Positions 30,505-41,614 of a stretch of 64,000 nt of DNA are shown piece after piece; position 1 is the first letter of the stretch, and the number at the start of each line of letters is the position of its first letter. Where the stretch lies: contig OX637289.1 of NCBI GenBank assembly GCA_951799445.1, positions 27,280,245 to 27,344,244 on the forward strand. The letters run 5' to 3'. Under the pieces are notes generated by a model. The model saw only the letters and a program-made list of their open reading frames with translations. It was not told where the DNA came from and did no database searches. The stretch comes from Pseudisothecium myosuroides (taxonomy: Eukaryota > Streptophyta > Bryopsida > Hypnales > Lembophyllaceae). A program made the position numbers and the translations under genes.

Positions 30505-31128
30505 ATATCAGTAGGTTACCAACTTACCGTAATCTATAGAGGTACATAAATAGGGGACTAGGGGATGAATTTAGATATGAGGATTTATCGTGTGTAGAGG
30601 ACGTAGTATGTGTGCACATATAATCTATACCAATGTATGTGGAATTGGATATACAATTTGATTTTCTGTGTGTTTTTCAAATTGTAATGAATACAAATGT
30701 TTACTATACAAATTGTATGCTTTGTGTGGATGAGAAGTGCAATACTCCTTGTTAATGGATATTGGATTGTTGCGGTTGCATGACAAATAGAATGATATAT
30801 TACATTTGGATATTTTGAACTTAGGCGTCAAGGGACACATGTGTAGGGTGAAAGGAATATTAGAAAAATTTCAAGATCCGAAAGGCCAGAAAGTGAAGTC
30901 TAAATTAGGAAGGAAATTTTAATTCATATCATTCAAAAGATTCATAAGGATTGAAGGTTTTTACCATTTCATGGATACAAATCCCCTACCCACAAAAAAA
31001 TAGGGTGTGAAAAGAGAGGTAGAAAACGAAAGCAATGATAGTACATAATTGAAGATGAGAAGGTGTCAATGTAAAAAAAAAATTTTATGCTGCGAAAAGT
31101 TTGTTTTTGAAAAATTGAGGGTGTGAGC
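30505..31128. other. 3' flank of the kinase gene
   Basis: AT-rich, no gene. GTGTGT/TGTATG-rich stretches after the stop could form the polyadenylation region. Nothing else recognisable. Confidence 0.35.
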
Positions 31129-32072
31129 TTAATCCCTAAAGGTTGTTGAGTATATATTCACCCAAAACGTTCCGAAACTGCCATTTCCAAAAAATAACCC
31201 AAATTTTAGAAAGAAAATATTTTAGGACACATGTAATCATAGGATCTTGTAGTGAATTGGTTTAAGAAGATGTAGAAAAATTTTCAGAATTGTCCACCAT
31301 GTATATTGCAGGGTAACAACATTTGAATCGACAGAAATGTTTTTTAGGTCCGGGCCAAAACCGGACAGCTGCATTTCACAAGGTCTCATTTGTATCGGAA
31401 AGTATCAATAATGGTGGTTTCATTTGGATTCATTTTCAAGGTGAAGCTGGCTCTGTGCTTGAAAATTTCCAAAACATTAGGAATTGTACAACATATAGAA
31501 AAAAAATAGCAAATAGAAAGAAGTAGTGAATGATTCAAACCACTAAATTGTTAAGAATTTAATTATATAATTGGAAAATGCCAATCCCAATGGTTATAAT
31601 GTTGTAGTAATGTATCTACATTCTTTTTTTTCTTTTTTTCAAAAGATATTGAAAATTAAATTGAATAAAGGATTTTAAAGTTTATTTCTGAGCAAGGAAT
31701 CCAGAATTGCCCGCAAACTAGATCACCGCGTACTTCTGATCTCATAAATGAAAAAAAAAAAATTCAAACCTAAACTTGCATATATAGATCTAGAGAACTA
31801 GTTTGAAGTTTTATTCTTTTTTTAAAGCGATTTTTAAGAATTTTTGAGCTGCCCACCAAGCATTAAAAATCACATATCAATATATCATACAATAACTTTT
31901 TAATCTCTAGGTTAGAAGTTATGAAGAAAAGTTGGACCTTAAAGCTACTCCTCCTGAAAATGCCTTGTGAAAATTTGAACTAAAAAAAATAAAAACTCTG
32001 CTTGTAGTAAGTTGCCCAAAAATGCTATGTTCTCCAAAGACCAAAATGCATGTTCAATGCCTTGTGGATTAA
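31129..32072 (+). mobile_element. TTAA family B element, 944 bp
   Basis: TTAATCCCTAAAGG at the left and TTGTGGATTAA at the right. It carries the family B body: CATAGGATCTTGTAGTGAATTGG, TTTCACAAGGTCTCATTTGTAT and the TGCCCAAAAATGCTATGTTCTCC block near the end. No credible ORF. Confidence 0.7.
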
Positions 32073-33105
32073 ATTGAGACTTTGATAGAAGTCGTAGTAT
32101 CTTACCCAAAATAAGATGGTGTGAAAATAACTTTCAAAAAAATGTACAACAACCATATTGAGACAATGTTATTTTCCCCCCTCCTTGAAAGTAATGTGTA
32201 AAAAGAGGAACTTCTTTTTACACCGATTGAAGTGTCTTTCCACAAAAGTAGGGTGTGATAATAAACCAAAAATGCCACACCTATTAAAATTTCTTATTTT
32301 TGATTGTTCCAAATTGATGATCTTCTCTTCTGGTAATCCAAAATTCTCTATTGTTCTTGTTTGGTTACTTCAACGCAATGGTAGTCGCATTTTCATAGCA
32401 AGCAGTTGCATGACATCGTGGGATGACCTTTGTTCTTAATAACTGTTATTTCTTTCAATGAAAATCAGCACTCTTCAAAATATCCTTAATTCATTTCAAT
32501 CATTTACATCACACCAAGCAATTCTTACCATAGCCAAAACTTCTCAAGGACCCTTACGCAAAATTCTATTTCCACTCAAACACCCGCGTACGTTCATTGT
32601 TGAGTTCCTAGTGACCTAGTCCCATTACTCCTATAACATTCAGTAGCTTGTAAACCAAAAAAAAAAGGAAAAAAAAAAATTCTGTACAATTTGTATGACA
32701 AGATTATTTGGCTTTGTCACTTTGTGCCTTCTAAGCTTATAAGTTTTTAACTATTGATATTCATTTCTTAAATTTTTTCTCTTAAATATTTGAGTGAAAA
32801 ATTTAGGAAACAAATTTAGGAAAATATAACTAAATTTTCATTCATTATAAAATTGGTAAGTGGAACTAGGTTTCAGAATCCCGGAAAAAAAAAAATCATT
32901 AATACATTTATTATGAAAGTGGAACTTGGAACACAACTCCCTTTGGTTCGGTGTATTGTATCCTTTTTATCAATGGAAATTGTTCATGTGTTTTAAAAAA
33001 AAGAGAAAAACAGAACACAACAATCCCAAAGCTCACATTATTTTAACAACCGATTTGAAGCATGTTTATTAATTTCTTCGGAGAACTTGTAAAAACGGGT
33101 CGGGA
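32073..33105. other. AT-rich stretch before the right terminal array
   Basis: A short piece at about 32,835-32,990 resembles the family A middle (TTTTCATTCATTATAAAATTGGTAAGTGGAACTAGG). The rest shows no gene or repeat that I recognise. Confidence 0.4.
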
Positions 33106-33782
33106 TTGGGGTCAGGTCAGGTTTTCAGTCGGACTTTCGGACGGGTTATCGGTCGGGTTGACGGTCGGGTTTTCGGTCGTGATTTCGGACGGTCAGGTTT
33201 TCGGTCGGGGTTTCGGTCGGTCGGTCCGGTTTTCGGTCCGGTTTTCAGTCGAGAATTCGGTCGGTCTGGTTTTCGGTCAGGTTTTCGGTCGAGAATTCGG
33301 TCGGTCTGGTTTTCGGTCGTCAGTCGCATTTTCGGTCGGTCCGGTTTTTGGACGGGTTTTCGGTCGGGTTTTCGGTCGGTCCGGTTCTCGAACGCGTTTT
33401 CGGTCGGGTTTTCGGACGGTCCGGTTCTCGGGCGGTCGGGTTTTTGGTCGCTCGGGTTTTCGGTCGGTCCGGTTATCGGTCGGGTTTTTGGTCGGTTAGT
33501 CGGTCGGGTCCTCGGTCGGTTTTTCGGTCGGGTCTTCGGTCGGTTTCTCTCGGTCGGTTTTTCGGTCGGTTTCTCTCGGTCGTTTTTTCGGTCGGTTTCT
33601 CTCGGTCGGTTTTTCGGTCGGGTTTACGGTCGGTCGGGTTTTCGGTCGGTCGGGTTTTCGGTCGGTTAGTCGGTCGGGTCCTCGGTCGGGTTTTCGGTCG
33701 GTTTGTCGGTCGAGTTCTCTCGGTCGTTTTTTCGGTCGGTTTCTCTCGGTCGGTTTTTCGGTCGGTTTTTCGGTCGCGGAAT
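33106..33782. repeat. Right subterminal array, TCGGTCGGGTTTTCGG units
   Basis: About 680 bp of short units with core GGTCGGGTTTTC, with later GGTCGGTTTCTCTC variants. It is the inverse of the array at 23,085-23,645. It lies about 120 bp from the right end of the giant element, mirroring the left array at 6,285-6,548. Long frames rich in GFRSVR/RPTEKPTE are artefacts. Confidence 0.9.
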
Positions 33783-33818
33783 TTACCATGTAGGTAAAAA
33801 ACATAAAAAGTGAATGTC

Positions 33819-33899
33819 ACAGGACGTTGGGGGGGCAGCGTCCCCGGACTTTGGACGTCCGTCCGAACGTCCAAACGTCCGAACGTCCTGACAACCCAG
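33819..33899. repeat. Right terminal inverted repeat and subterminal region
   Basis: It ends TGACAACCCAG (33,889-33,899), the reverse complement of the left CTGGGTTGTCA. Inward are repeated GTCCGAACGTCC and CAAACGTCC units and a GCAGCGTCCC shared with the left end (GCAGCGTCC at about 6,231-6,239). Confidence 0.85.
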
Positions 33900-33907
33900 A
33901 TTATAAT
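33900..33907. repeat. Right 8-bp target-site duplication (ATTATAAT)
   Basis: A perfect match to 6,146-6,153. Copia coding resumes within it. Confidence 0.9.
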
Positions 33908-34899
33908 TATACTTGTTTATGTTGATGACCTTTTAATTACTGGCAATGACTATAGCAGAATATTAGTTCTCAAAGTTGCTCTGCACAAGAAATTCAAAAT
34001 GACTGATTTAGGTGAAGTTGTCAATTATCTTGGCACTAAGATAGAACACCGTGACTTTGGAATCTTTTTCCATTAGCGATCATATATTCAACTTATGCTG
34101 GAACGTTTTGGCTTGCAAAACTGCAACTGAGCAAAGCTACCTATGGATCCAAAACTGCCGCTTAGCAAAGACACTGGGACACCACTTGTTGATCCACACA
34201 CTTACAGGTCAATGGTCGGCAGCTTGATATTTGCAACTAATACTCGTCCTAATATTTGCTTTGCTGTCAACTCTATTAGCCGCTACATGGACCACCCACA
34301 ACAAAGTCATCTTCAAGCTGCAAAACACATTTTATGCTACTTATGCGGCACCATGGATTATAGTCTTTTCTTTCCTTGCAACAACTCAAACATCTTGCAT
34401 ACATATGTTTGATGCAGACTGGAGACGGGACATAGATACAAGACGTTCAACATCAGGCATTTTTCACAAACTTGGAAACTCAAGCATCATTTGGTCAAGC
34501 AAACTCCAACCTATGGTCTCTCTTTCAACAACTGAAGCTGAATATAGGGTTCTAAGCAAGGCAACAAAAGATATTGTATACCCTAGACGTCTTCTTACAG
34601 AACTAGGAGAATCCATTGATCATCCCACTCCAATCTCAAGCGACAACCAGTCATGTATAAAATTTGTCAGCAATCCAGTTCTTCACTCTAGGACGAAACA
34701 CATAAGCATTCAAGATCACTTTATTTGTGAGAAGGTCCACAATGAAGACATTACTATCAACTTCGTCCCGACAACTCAACAACAAGCCGATTATCTAACT
34801 AAACTTGTCCCACTACCTCACTTTAGAATCAACAGGCATAGCACTGGCACACAACCTCTACCATCTGCTCTTGTACCCTCATCTATCACAATACCTTGA
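33908..34899 (+). pseudogene. copia reverse transcriptase 3' part and RNase H
   Basis: It starts at the catalytic YVDDLLITG motif (about 33,917-33,943), with LGEVVNYLG and [19 protein letters not shown] following, then the RNase H domain: [34 protein letters not shown] (with the catalytic Glu), the [21 protein letters not shown] block and HFICEKV. Stops near 34,075 and a frame change near 34,400 inactivate it. This is the continuation of the RT interrupted at 6,153. Confidence 0.9.
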
Positions 34900-35143
34900 A
34901 TCTGGCCTTCCGCCAATCCACCGGATTGTATCTCTCAATTGGGAATTTGGCCTTCACCCAATCCGGCGTGTTGTATCCATCAATCCATAAGACCATAACA
35001 CTTATTTGGTAGTCTTCTGCTTGAAATCAAGTGCTTTGCTGCTTCATTTGTTCCCACGATTGTCCCACCAAGTGCTTGGGTCAACAAAATATTCTTGCCA
35101 CCTCAGGTCCTTGAACCCAACTTCTCTTGGCAAAGAATTCTTC

Positions 35144-35332
35144 CACTACAAGAGAAAGGGGTGTTTTAAGTAGTGTCCTAGACATCACGTCTTTTAAGTA
35201 AGTTTTTAAGTAAAATTTTACTAAAAAGACAATATTTTTAGTAAAATTTTACTTAAAAACTTACTTAAAAGACGTTACTTAAAAGATGTGATGTCTAGGA
35301 CACTACTTAAAACACCCCTTTCTCTTGTAGTG
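35144..35332. mobile_element. CACTA-type hairpin MITE, 189 bp
   Basis: It starts CACTACAAGAGAAAGGGGTG and ends with its near-perfect reverse complement. Almost the whole element folds back on itself, with a short AATATTT loop at about 35,230. CACTACAAGA is the classic CACTA (En/Spm) terminus. The flanking 3 bp (TTC and TTT) do not match exactly. It lies between copia pol and the 3' LTR. Confidence 0.8.
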
Positions 35333-35719
35333 TTTGCACTTGCTCATCTTCTCATCGACAATTCAACCACACGACCGGAGCTTGGTTCTTGTTGATTCTG
35401 CACAGAGCCAACCAACCACGAGAAAACCCAATCCAATGCCCACCCACTTCCTTGATGCACCATCAAGAGGCACAACTACAACACCAACGCTCCAAGCTGC
35501 ATTTGCAACCTCCCGCACCAACCAAACGATTAGACAAGTTCTTTCTCTTTACCACTGAAGTTCTTTCTTCATCAATTTTGACTCAAGGCTCAGTCACTCA
35601 CCTGTGAGAAACTTTCCGTCTACTCACTGATCACAACCAGCGCGTCCTCAGGCAACCAGGCTCTTTGCACCATTCTTTACAAATCTCACGCACAATTGTT
35701 CTGAGACCAGATTGTGAGC

Positions 35720-35728
35720 GAGAGGGGG
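35720..35728 (+). other. copia polypurine tract
   Basis: GAGAGGGGG (within GCGAGAGGGGG) lies immediately before TGTTGAAG. This is the usual primer site for plus-strand DNA synthesis at the 3' LTR edge. Confidence 0.65.
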
Positions 35729-35950
35729 TGTTGAAGCTTTTACAATCACTCTCTAGTGTTCTGTTACATATACGTTACTTTTAGTGACCTATAAATATCT
35801 GTACATCTACTAGTCTAGTTTCTGTACATCCATTCATTCATCCTAGTTTAATCGCCTCACATTCTTGGTATTGATACCCTCTTGCAGGTTTTGTATAATC
35901 TCTCTCATTTTACACGTTCAATACAGACAGCGAAGTTGTGTCTTCTCAAA
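35729..35950 (+). repeat. copia 3' LTR (right end approximate)
   Basis: It begins TGTTGAAG just after the polypurine tract. It contains a TATAAATAT box at about 35,791-35,800 and ends near CTTCTCAAACA. Copia LTRs start TG and end CA. Without the 5' LTR in the window the end cannot be confirmed by comparison. Confidence 0.55.
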
Positions 35951-37110
35951 CAACTCTTTTTGTGTATTACTTTATCAAATCTAAGGAACCTCAACTTAAC
36001 GTCCACACACGCCCACATATACTAGCTCAAGTTGCAATTTTGGATTTATAAAATCAACAACCATTCACGTGATATGGCCAACTGATTTGCCCAAAACAAC
36101 ATCCACCTCACAACCACGAGCAACTTTACATACTATGCCTTGTGTCCTCTCGATACAAACATCTACTACCATCAAGCAATTGTATCCTTGTAACTTCCAT
36201 ATTTCAATTGGGTGGCACCATTCCAACTGAAAATGGAAATATGTCAAGTCTAAATTAAGTCTAAACTACCTTTAATAAGAAGTTAGTGGGTGTTGTAATG
36301 ATCAAATGTCAAAAGCAGAAATGTTTACCTTCACCGTTCAAAACTGTCGTATATTTCATCGTCCTACAATTAAGTACAGATATAATGTTGCAATTCTATG
36401 CAGAGAATTGATTGAGTAATGATAATTTGATAGGAGAAATGCAATCCAAACTAAGTTATTCAAATGACAAACTGCTATAGGCATTGTACGTCACCCAAGA
36501 TATTGCTGATTTATGTACTCAACCTTGATTTTCACACAATGATTCAGACCAACCAGTAGGCTAAAATTCCAGAGAATGCATGTGAGAGTGATGTGAAGAG
36601 CCTCACATGAATCACAGCATGCACAACCGAGACACTTTACGTATAGGGCAATCACCGAGGCTGAGGGAATTTAGGTTGATGAGGAGGAAAAATTCGGACT
36701 AGGAAAGTCTATTTATTTTCAAAATTCCCAACAACTAGGAGATTGACAAATGGAAATGGCCGTCTAAAAATGGATGAAATATATGATCAGTGACTAAAAA
36801 ATTCGTTACTCAAATTTCATGCGCTAGGAGGAGATTACGGGAAATAATCAGTAAATATTTTAAATATTGTCCAGGGTCAAGCGACACGCTGCCCTAGGCT
36901 TTGAGAGAGCGGTTTAACTGGCTACTTTGGCTAAAATCTTCCTTTCGTGCTTGGCGACTGTACAGAAAAGCAGGTGGCACATGTGGCGACGTAGTTGTGG
37001 ATTTTTTCTTATACTATTTCAACATTGAGATGCCCTAGCAACTCTTCAAATTTGCATAGGCTTGCATTTGGATACCTTTGCCCATGAACACAATACATTC
37101 ACAAAAAAGA
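35951..37110. other. Intergenic stretch, nothing recognised
   Basis: There are no long ORFs, no clear repeats and no RNA genes. Moderately AT-rich. Confidence 0.4.
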
Positions 37111-37225
37111 AAGAACAACAGAACAATGCATTTCTTAGTTTTTAATAAGCAATTGCTCAAGGGAGTTGAACCCCGGTCATTAAGACCTTGCCCAGATGCA
37201 ATGAGCAATCCCACCCACCTCCAAC
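37111..37225 (-). repeat. tRNA-derived SINE-like fragment
   Basis: On the minus strand GGGGTTCAACTCC (about 37,160-37,172) is a near-consensus pol III B box. It is preceded by GGCAAGGTCTTAATGACC, a typical tRNA-related SINE head, and followed by T-rich DNA. No cloverleaf closes well, so it is not a working tRNA gene. Confidence 0.5.
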
Positions 37226-37329
37226 CCAGTTAGTATAGACATAGAATAACTTAGAAGTCCAAGCTTGCCGGTGTAATGGAAAGAGACCTTACATGTCTAC
37301 TCCCCGCTGTGAACTTGTGATCTCTCCTC

Positions 37330-40300
37330 TCGCCATGAAGACATGGCCTTGTTCACGGGGAAGGTTTTCAAAGTGAAGAAGTCCTGTGAAAATGTCCTCC
37401 AAGCCGATTTCTCAGTTTGGACTTTAGGGTGATTGCACGAAACACCTGTACTATTTGTTGCGTTTTGCAATAGTACTCGTGATTTTTTCTGGAGTACTTT
37501 AAATTAGAAAATCAATTTTTTTTAAAATTAAAAAATATGGCCAATGTATGCACCTTTAAGATGAAGATAACCACCAAAGGAAATTCATTAAAAAATTCTC
37601 TAAGTAGGAGAACTAGAAAAGTGCCAAATCTTAAGAAAATACATACTTTGATGTTTTAATTAGTAGAAAATAGGAAAAAACTTAAATAAAAAAAATAAAA
37701 ATTGGCCATTTGTGGCAACTCTATGGAGATGATCATTCACCAAAAAAACCACCAAAATAATTTTTTACATGCTTCAAAATGCTAGTAGAAAGGGATTCAA
37801 TTAGTGGACTTCTACACCACACAAAATTAAGTATTTTTAGAATTCTTTTGGACAATAGCTACAAGACCACTAGAAGACCATCTCTACCAAATTTCAGCTC
37901 CAAATTCGTTTTTATGGGTACTAAATAGTACTAAAAACCTCCAAATTGGCATTTGTGATATAATATTGGGGGCTATTATTAAATAGTAAAACATTTTTAA
38001 AAAATCCCAAAAAAATAGACAAGGTATATAATAGTCATCAGTACCTTGTCTGTGAATTTTGAATCATTTGGAGTCAAAACCCAAGAATTATGGCCAAAAA
38101 ACTAATCAGCACGCGACGTGTGACAGAAAATAGTACAAGTGTTTCATACAATCACCCTTTATGAAAATCAAAGTTGAGAACGTGCGTTCATCATCCACAC
38201 TACTCAACATTGCACAAATGGCAATTTCAGCCACCTTGATGAACTCAGAGAGCCGGTTCAACATCAAGGTGTTTTGCCCAATGCGAACCCACACCTTACT
38301 CAAAGGATTTACATTCCTCGGTTCTGCCATGGCCTCCTCTGCATGGGACTTCATTGTCAATTTGAACAAGGACATTTGCAAGGAAAGGAGCCTCCCATCA
38401 AGAATGGGGTCAATTTGTTGGCAACCAGGCTTTTCTTCTGTTCCAAAGTTCACCATGTGTACTGTAACTCCAAAGTGGCACCGAAGTGCCTTCACATGCA
38501 AGGTGAAAAGGCCTTCGCAATTGGGTTGCAACCAATACTAAGGGAATATTATTCCCAATGCATTCATCAGCTCAACTTCAAGGGAGCGAATGTCAAGTCA
38601 AGTGTGAGCATCTATGCATTGAGCCTTTACGGAGCTAATCATAGAAACAAAATCATCCCTATTCACAGGCAATTTTTTCCCACTCAAACCACAAATGGAA
38701 TGAGCGGGATAAGTATGCCCTCCAATATGGAAGGCAAGAGACTCTGCCCTGGTGTTCAAATGATCCATCACCCATTCGTGGCTGATCGAGTAGGAGTAAT
38801 TATGGACAATATCATGAAACATCTCAAAATGCTTCTTTTGCCATGTCGTGTTCTTGTCTCTGTACATCATGTACAGTTCAATCTGACAAATCTTAACTGC
38901 AGCGATGTAGTCATTCACAAACACATGGTTAGATTGAGCAAATTTCATCAAAAAATTCACGGAATCCAATAAGGGCATGAGGCATGGGAGAGCCAACAAA
39001 GTACCCACGTCTCAAAGGAGGTCATAATTGCGGCAGGCGGTCTCCTTGGCAGTGAGCTTCCACTCCTTAAAAGTGGCATCTTCACACATTTTGGCAACAA
39101 GTGACTTGTACTCCTCCATAACTCTCTTCAACGATTCAAGCAAAGACAACCGCCGAGTCTTCACATTGCGTAGCATGCGATGTCCCTCTGTCTCTAGTAA
39201 GTCAGCAAGTTTTTGAAATTTCAAGTGATGCTTGGAACTGTGGCTGAAGTAAGCATACATGGCTTAGCACAATGCTTCAATTTTTGCCACGATGGAAAAA
39301 TTGGACAATGGCTCCATGGCTAAATTCGTGCAATGTGCCATACAATGAATCCCAAACACAAATGGGGCCATGTGTTGCTTCATCTGCACTATGACCCCAT
39401 TCCTACTCCCCTAAAAGACTGACACCCATCTGCCCCAAAACAAACAAGACGTTTTGCTACTTCTGCTTGAGGAAGGCTGGAGTGATGTGAAAGCATTCTT
39501 TCAATACTGGTCCTCACAGCCAAAGCTCCACTACCATCCTCAAGACGATTCAATGACAACAAGATTGGAACTCTTTTGAACCCTATGCAAACGTAAAGGT
39601 GAATTGACATCCAAGATTTTAAATTTTGCGGTGACCTCATCTACACTCAACAAAAAGAAACGACTGTTTGAAATAACCTACTTGGTATGATCAGCCAACA
39701 CGATGGCAAGGTGGTCCACCATCACCCACCCCACAGCAACGCTTCAATGTTTCTTCGGGAAGTCTGGAACCAACAGAAGCTCGAATAGCTCCTTCATGCT
39801 CTCATATGGAGCTAGTGACTGACTCTGCATGAGCAACCAAAGAATGGCCTGGAACTGCACGATCTTCTTCTTTCGTTCCCGGATTGCACCTTGACCTTGC
39901 GCCACTTGCTGCAGTAGAGTTTCCCTAACCTCCTCCAAACAAGCAAAATAGATTTTTTCATTTTTAACATGCACATTGTTGCTCAGGAAGTAGTACTAGT
40001 CGCCTGCCTTTACCTTACCAAAGGAAATTGTAGCCTTCCTTCGGCCACAGTGCTTCCAAAGCGAATCCAATTTTGGGACCAATAGTTTGTCCCTCCCTTC
40101 AACCTTAGAACAGATCTTATAGCATACCTGACGAATTTTGCCATCATCCCAAGCACGCTCTCCACCCATGGAAATCACGTAGCCCTTGCCATTGCCTATT
40201 CTGTTCATAGTTGAAACGTCGTGCTCGGGCCAACTCGTGCGTTGGAGACGCCTCCTTTGCATCCAACATGACCACCTCTAGAATTGAAGCGGAAGAGTCA

Positions 40301-40540
40301 CCAACGTTGGAGGTGCCAAGAAGCACTGGTTTAACATTTGAATCGCCCAATGTTGCTCCCTCACTGCTACACACAATCTTTGTAGTAGAATGCAAAAAGT
40401 CACTCTCAAAACTCACACTTTGAACTTTCCCCGCATACAAAAACTTTGTCATGATGGACTGGCTCTGAGCCATGATCCTCAGCAGACAACAAGAAAATTG
40501 AAGTTCTTCAAGAACGATGGAGATAGCAAGCAAATTGGAA
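37330..40540 (-). pseudogene. Dead hAT transposase, ZNF862/TTF-type
   Basis: Pieces in several minus-strand frames follow the order of this hAT subfamily: an N-terminal zinc-binding segment with GRDKLLVPKLDSLWKHCGRRK (about 40,030-40,110), a serine/lysine-rich linker, a FGADGCQSF segment (about 39,420, second catalytic Asp region), GIHCMAHCTNLAMEPL (about 39,310-39,360), FQKLADLLETEGHRMLRNVKTR (about 39,155-39,220) and the C-terminal dimerisation block with SSVDDERTFSTL (about 38,165-38,205). Stops and frameshifts separate them. A 731-bp element is inserted in the last block, and coding-like sequence reappears to its left (37,426 down to about 37,330). It is unrelated at close range to the transposase at 8,164-11,577. 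Confidence 0.75.
37427..38157. mobile_element. 731-bp TIR element inserted in the dead hAT
   Basis: The ends are 30-bp inverted repeats starting GGGTGATTG, with about four mismatches, flanked by TTTA at 37,423-37,426 and 38,158-38,161. There is no ORF. The 4-bp duplication could also be a 3-bp TTA/TTT, which would suit PIF/Harbinger; the family is unassigned. Confidence 0.75.
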
Positions 40541-41614
40541 GATGAAGATGAAAACTCATCTGTGCTTGAAGGACCAAAAACCTTCGCAATTTATGAGCCA
40601 ACATTGCCTCAACCACAACCTGCATGAATCAAAATACGACAAGCATCCGAACACCAATTTGTCCAATAAGCCAAGAAATTTACAAAAACAGCAAGGTTGA
40701 AGAAGGCTAAACTGCGAAGAAGGCTAAACTGCAAAGCTAAACCGCCGAATTGCAAATCATAATGCAGCCAACCAAAAGGCACCAAATCATAATGTAGCCA
40801 ACAAAATAACAAATTGGGTCCTACAAAATCACAATGCGCCCACCACTTGATACGCAGATCGTAATCGCTGCTCAAGTCCTCAACCTCCAAAGTCCAAAAT
40901 TAGAGAAACTAACAGAGATTAGCTGTGCAAAATTAATGAATTCTAAACTAAGCATCTGGCGCCCAGGTATGGGAGGGAGCTCGGGCGCTTGGCGAATGAG
41001 CGCTCAAGCACCATCTACGTCAATTGGCAAGCTTCTAAAAATGCAACAGAGCAAGGCAAAGGGGACAACTAGAGCATTGCTCTTCAAGCGAAGAAGACAA
41101 AACATGCATGGGCAAAGCTGGCGATCGAATGGGGCTCGGGGTGATTGACAAGGCACCCGCAGCCACCTCATTAGTCAGCCTTAGGCAAATTTTTCTCCCC
41201 AATTTATTTTTGTCACCTTGTTCAATTCGCCAAGCCCTAAAACAGGAGGATTTCTGGCGATAATTCGCTAATAACGAATTCATTGGAATTAATCCTAGCC
41301 TCCCGCAAAATTAACGGAACATTTCTTGGCAGGGTTTATAAAATAATAATGATCTGATCCTCAAACTCAGGAAGTCAACATATACCGACAATCATCCACC
41401 AGCCCTTCAGATAGGTCCAGACATAGATCGATCTGCAAGAACAGGCGTACTATTTCAATGAACACTCGCTCACTGTCTTACCTTGACATGCTAAATATAA
41501 GGCACGATTCTCCAACCAGTATAAAACTAATCCTACCCGTGATCCCAACGTAACCTACAGTAAGTTATTGTGGTAAACCCTCGACTAGCCCTCGCTCAAC
41601 ATGTACGTTAAGCG
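40541..41614. other. 5' flank of the dead hAT, no gene
   Basis: It may contain the promoter region or terminal part of the old hAT element. Short tandem phrases such as AAGGCTAAACTGC and ACCAAATCATAATG(C/T)AGCCAAC repeat near 40,700-40,810. I could not find its TIR. Confidence 0.35.

Larger units (their letters stand above)
6154..33899. mobile_element. Giant 27.7-kb hAT-like DNA transposon with four genes
   Basis: The ends are inverted repeats: CTGGGTTGTCA at 6,154-6,164 and its reverse complement at 33,889-33,899. Both are followed inwards by GACGTC/CGGACG-rich subterminal DNA. ATTATAAT flanks the element exactly on both sides; its T at position 2 and A at position 7 match the hAT target consensus. 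It interrupts copia reverse transcriptase between the AFLxG and YVDD motifs, and the copia frame is in register when the element and one target copy are ignored, so the boundaries are secure. It carries a hAT transposase plus three other genes, far more than the usual 3-10 kb hAT element. Several TTAA-type small elements have since inserted into it. Confidence 0.9.
1..35950 (+). mobile_element. Decayed Ty1/copia LTR retrotransposon, split by later insertions
   Basis: Domains occur in the Ty1/copia order: gag with zinc knuckle, protease, GAG-pre-integrase, integrase, reverse transcriptase, RNase H, then a polypurine tract and LTR. Integrase before RT is the copia order and excludes gypsy. Every domain carries stops or frame changes, so the copy is dead. 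Three foreign blocks interrupt it: an undefined insert within gag (about 900-3,640), the 27.7-kb hAT-like element at 6,154-33,899, and a CACTA-type hairpin at 35,144-35,332. The 5' LTR and primer-binding site are not visible and are probably left of the window; the 3' end at about 35,950 is an estimate. Confidence 0.88.

Noticed and set aside
33062..33874. Long frames of 133-187 codons on both strands with GFRSVR or RPTEKPTE repeats
   Set aside because: Same cause: the GGTCGGGTTTTC array lacks stop codons in most frames.
6154..33899. Alternative reading as an endogenous virus rather than a transposon
   Set aside because: No capsid, polymerase or packaging gene is visible, while the hAT transposase, TIRs and 8-bp duplication explain the structure.
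37111..37225. A functional tRNA gene on the minus strand
   Set aside because: The B box is good but no four-arm cloverleaf or acceptor stem closes; a SINE fragment fits better.
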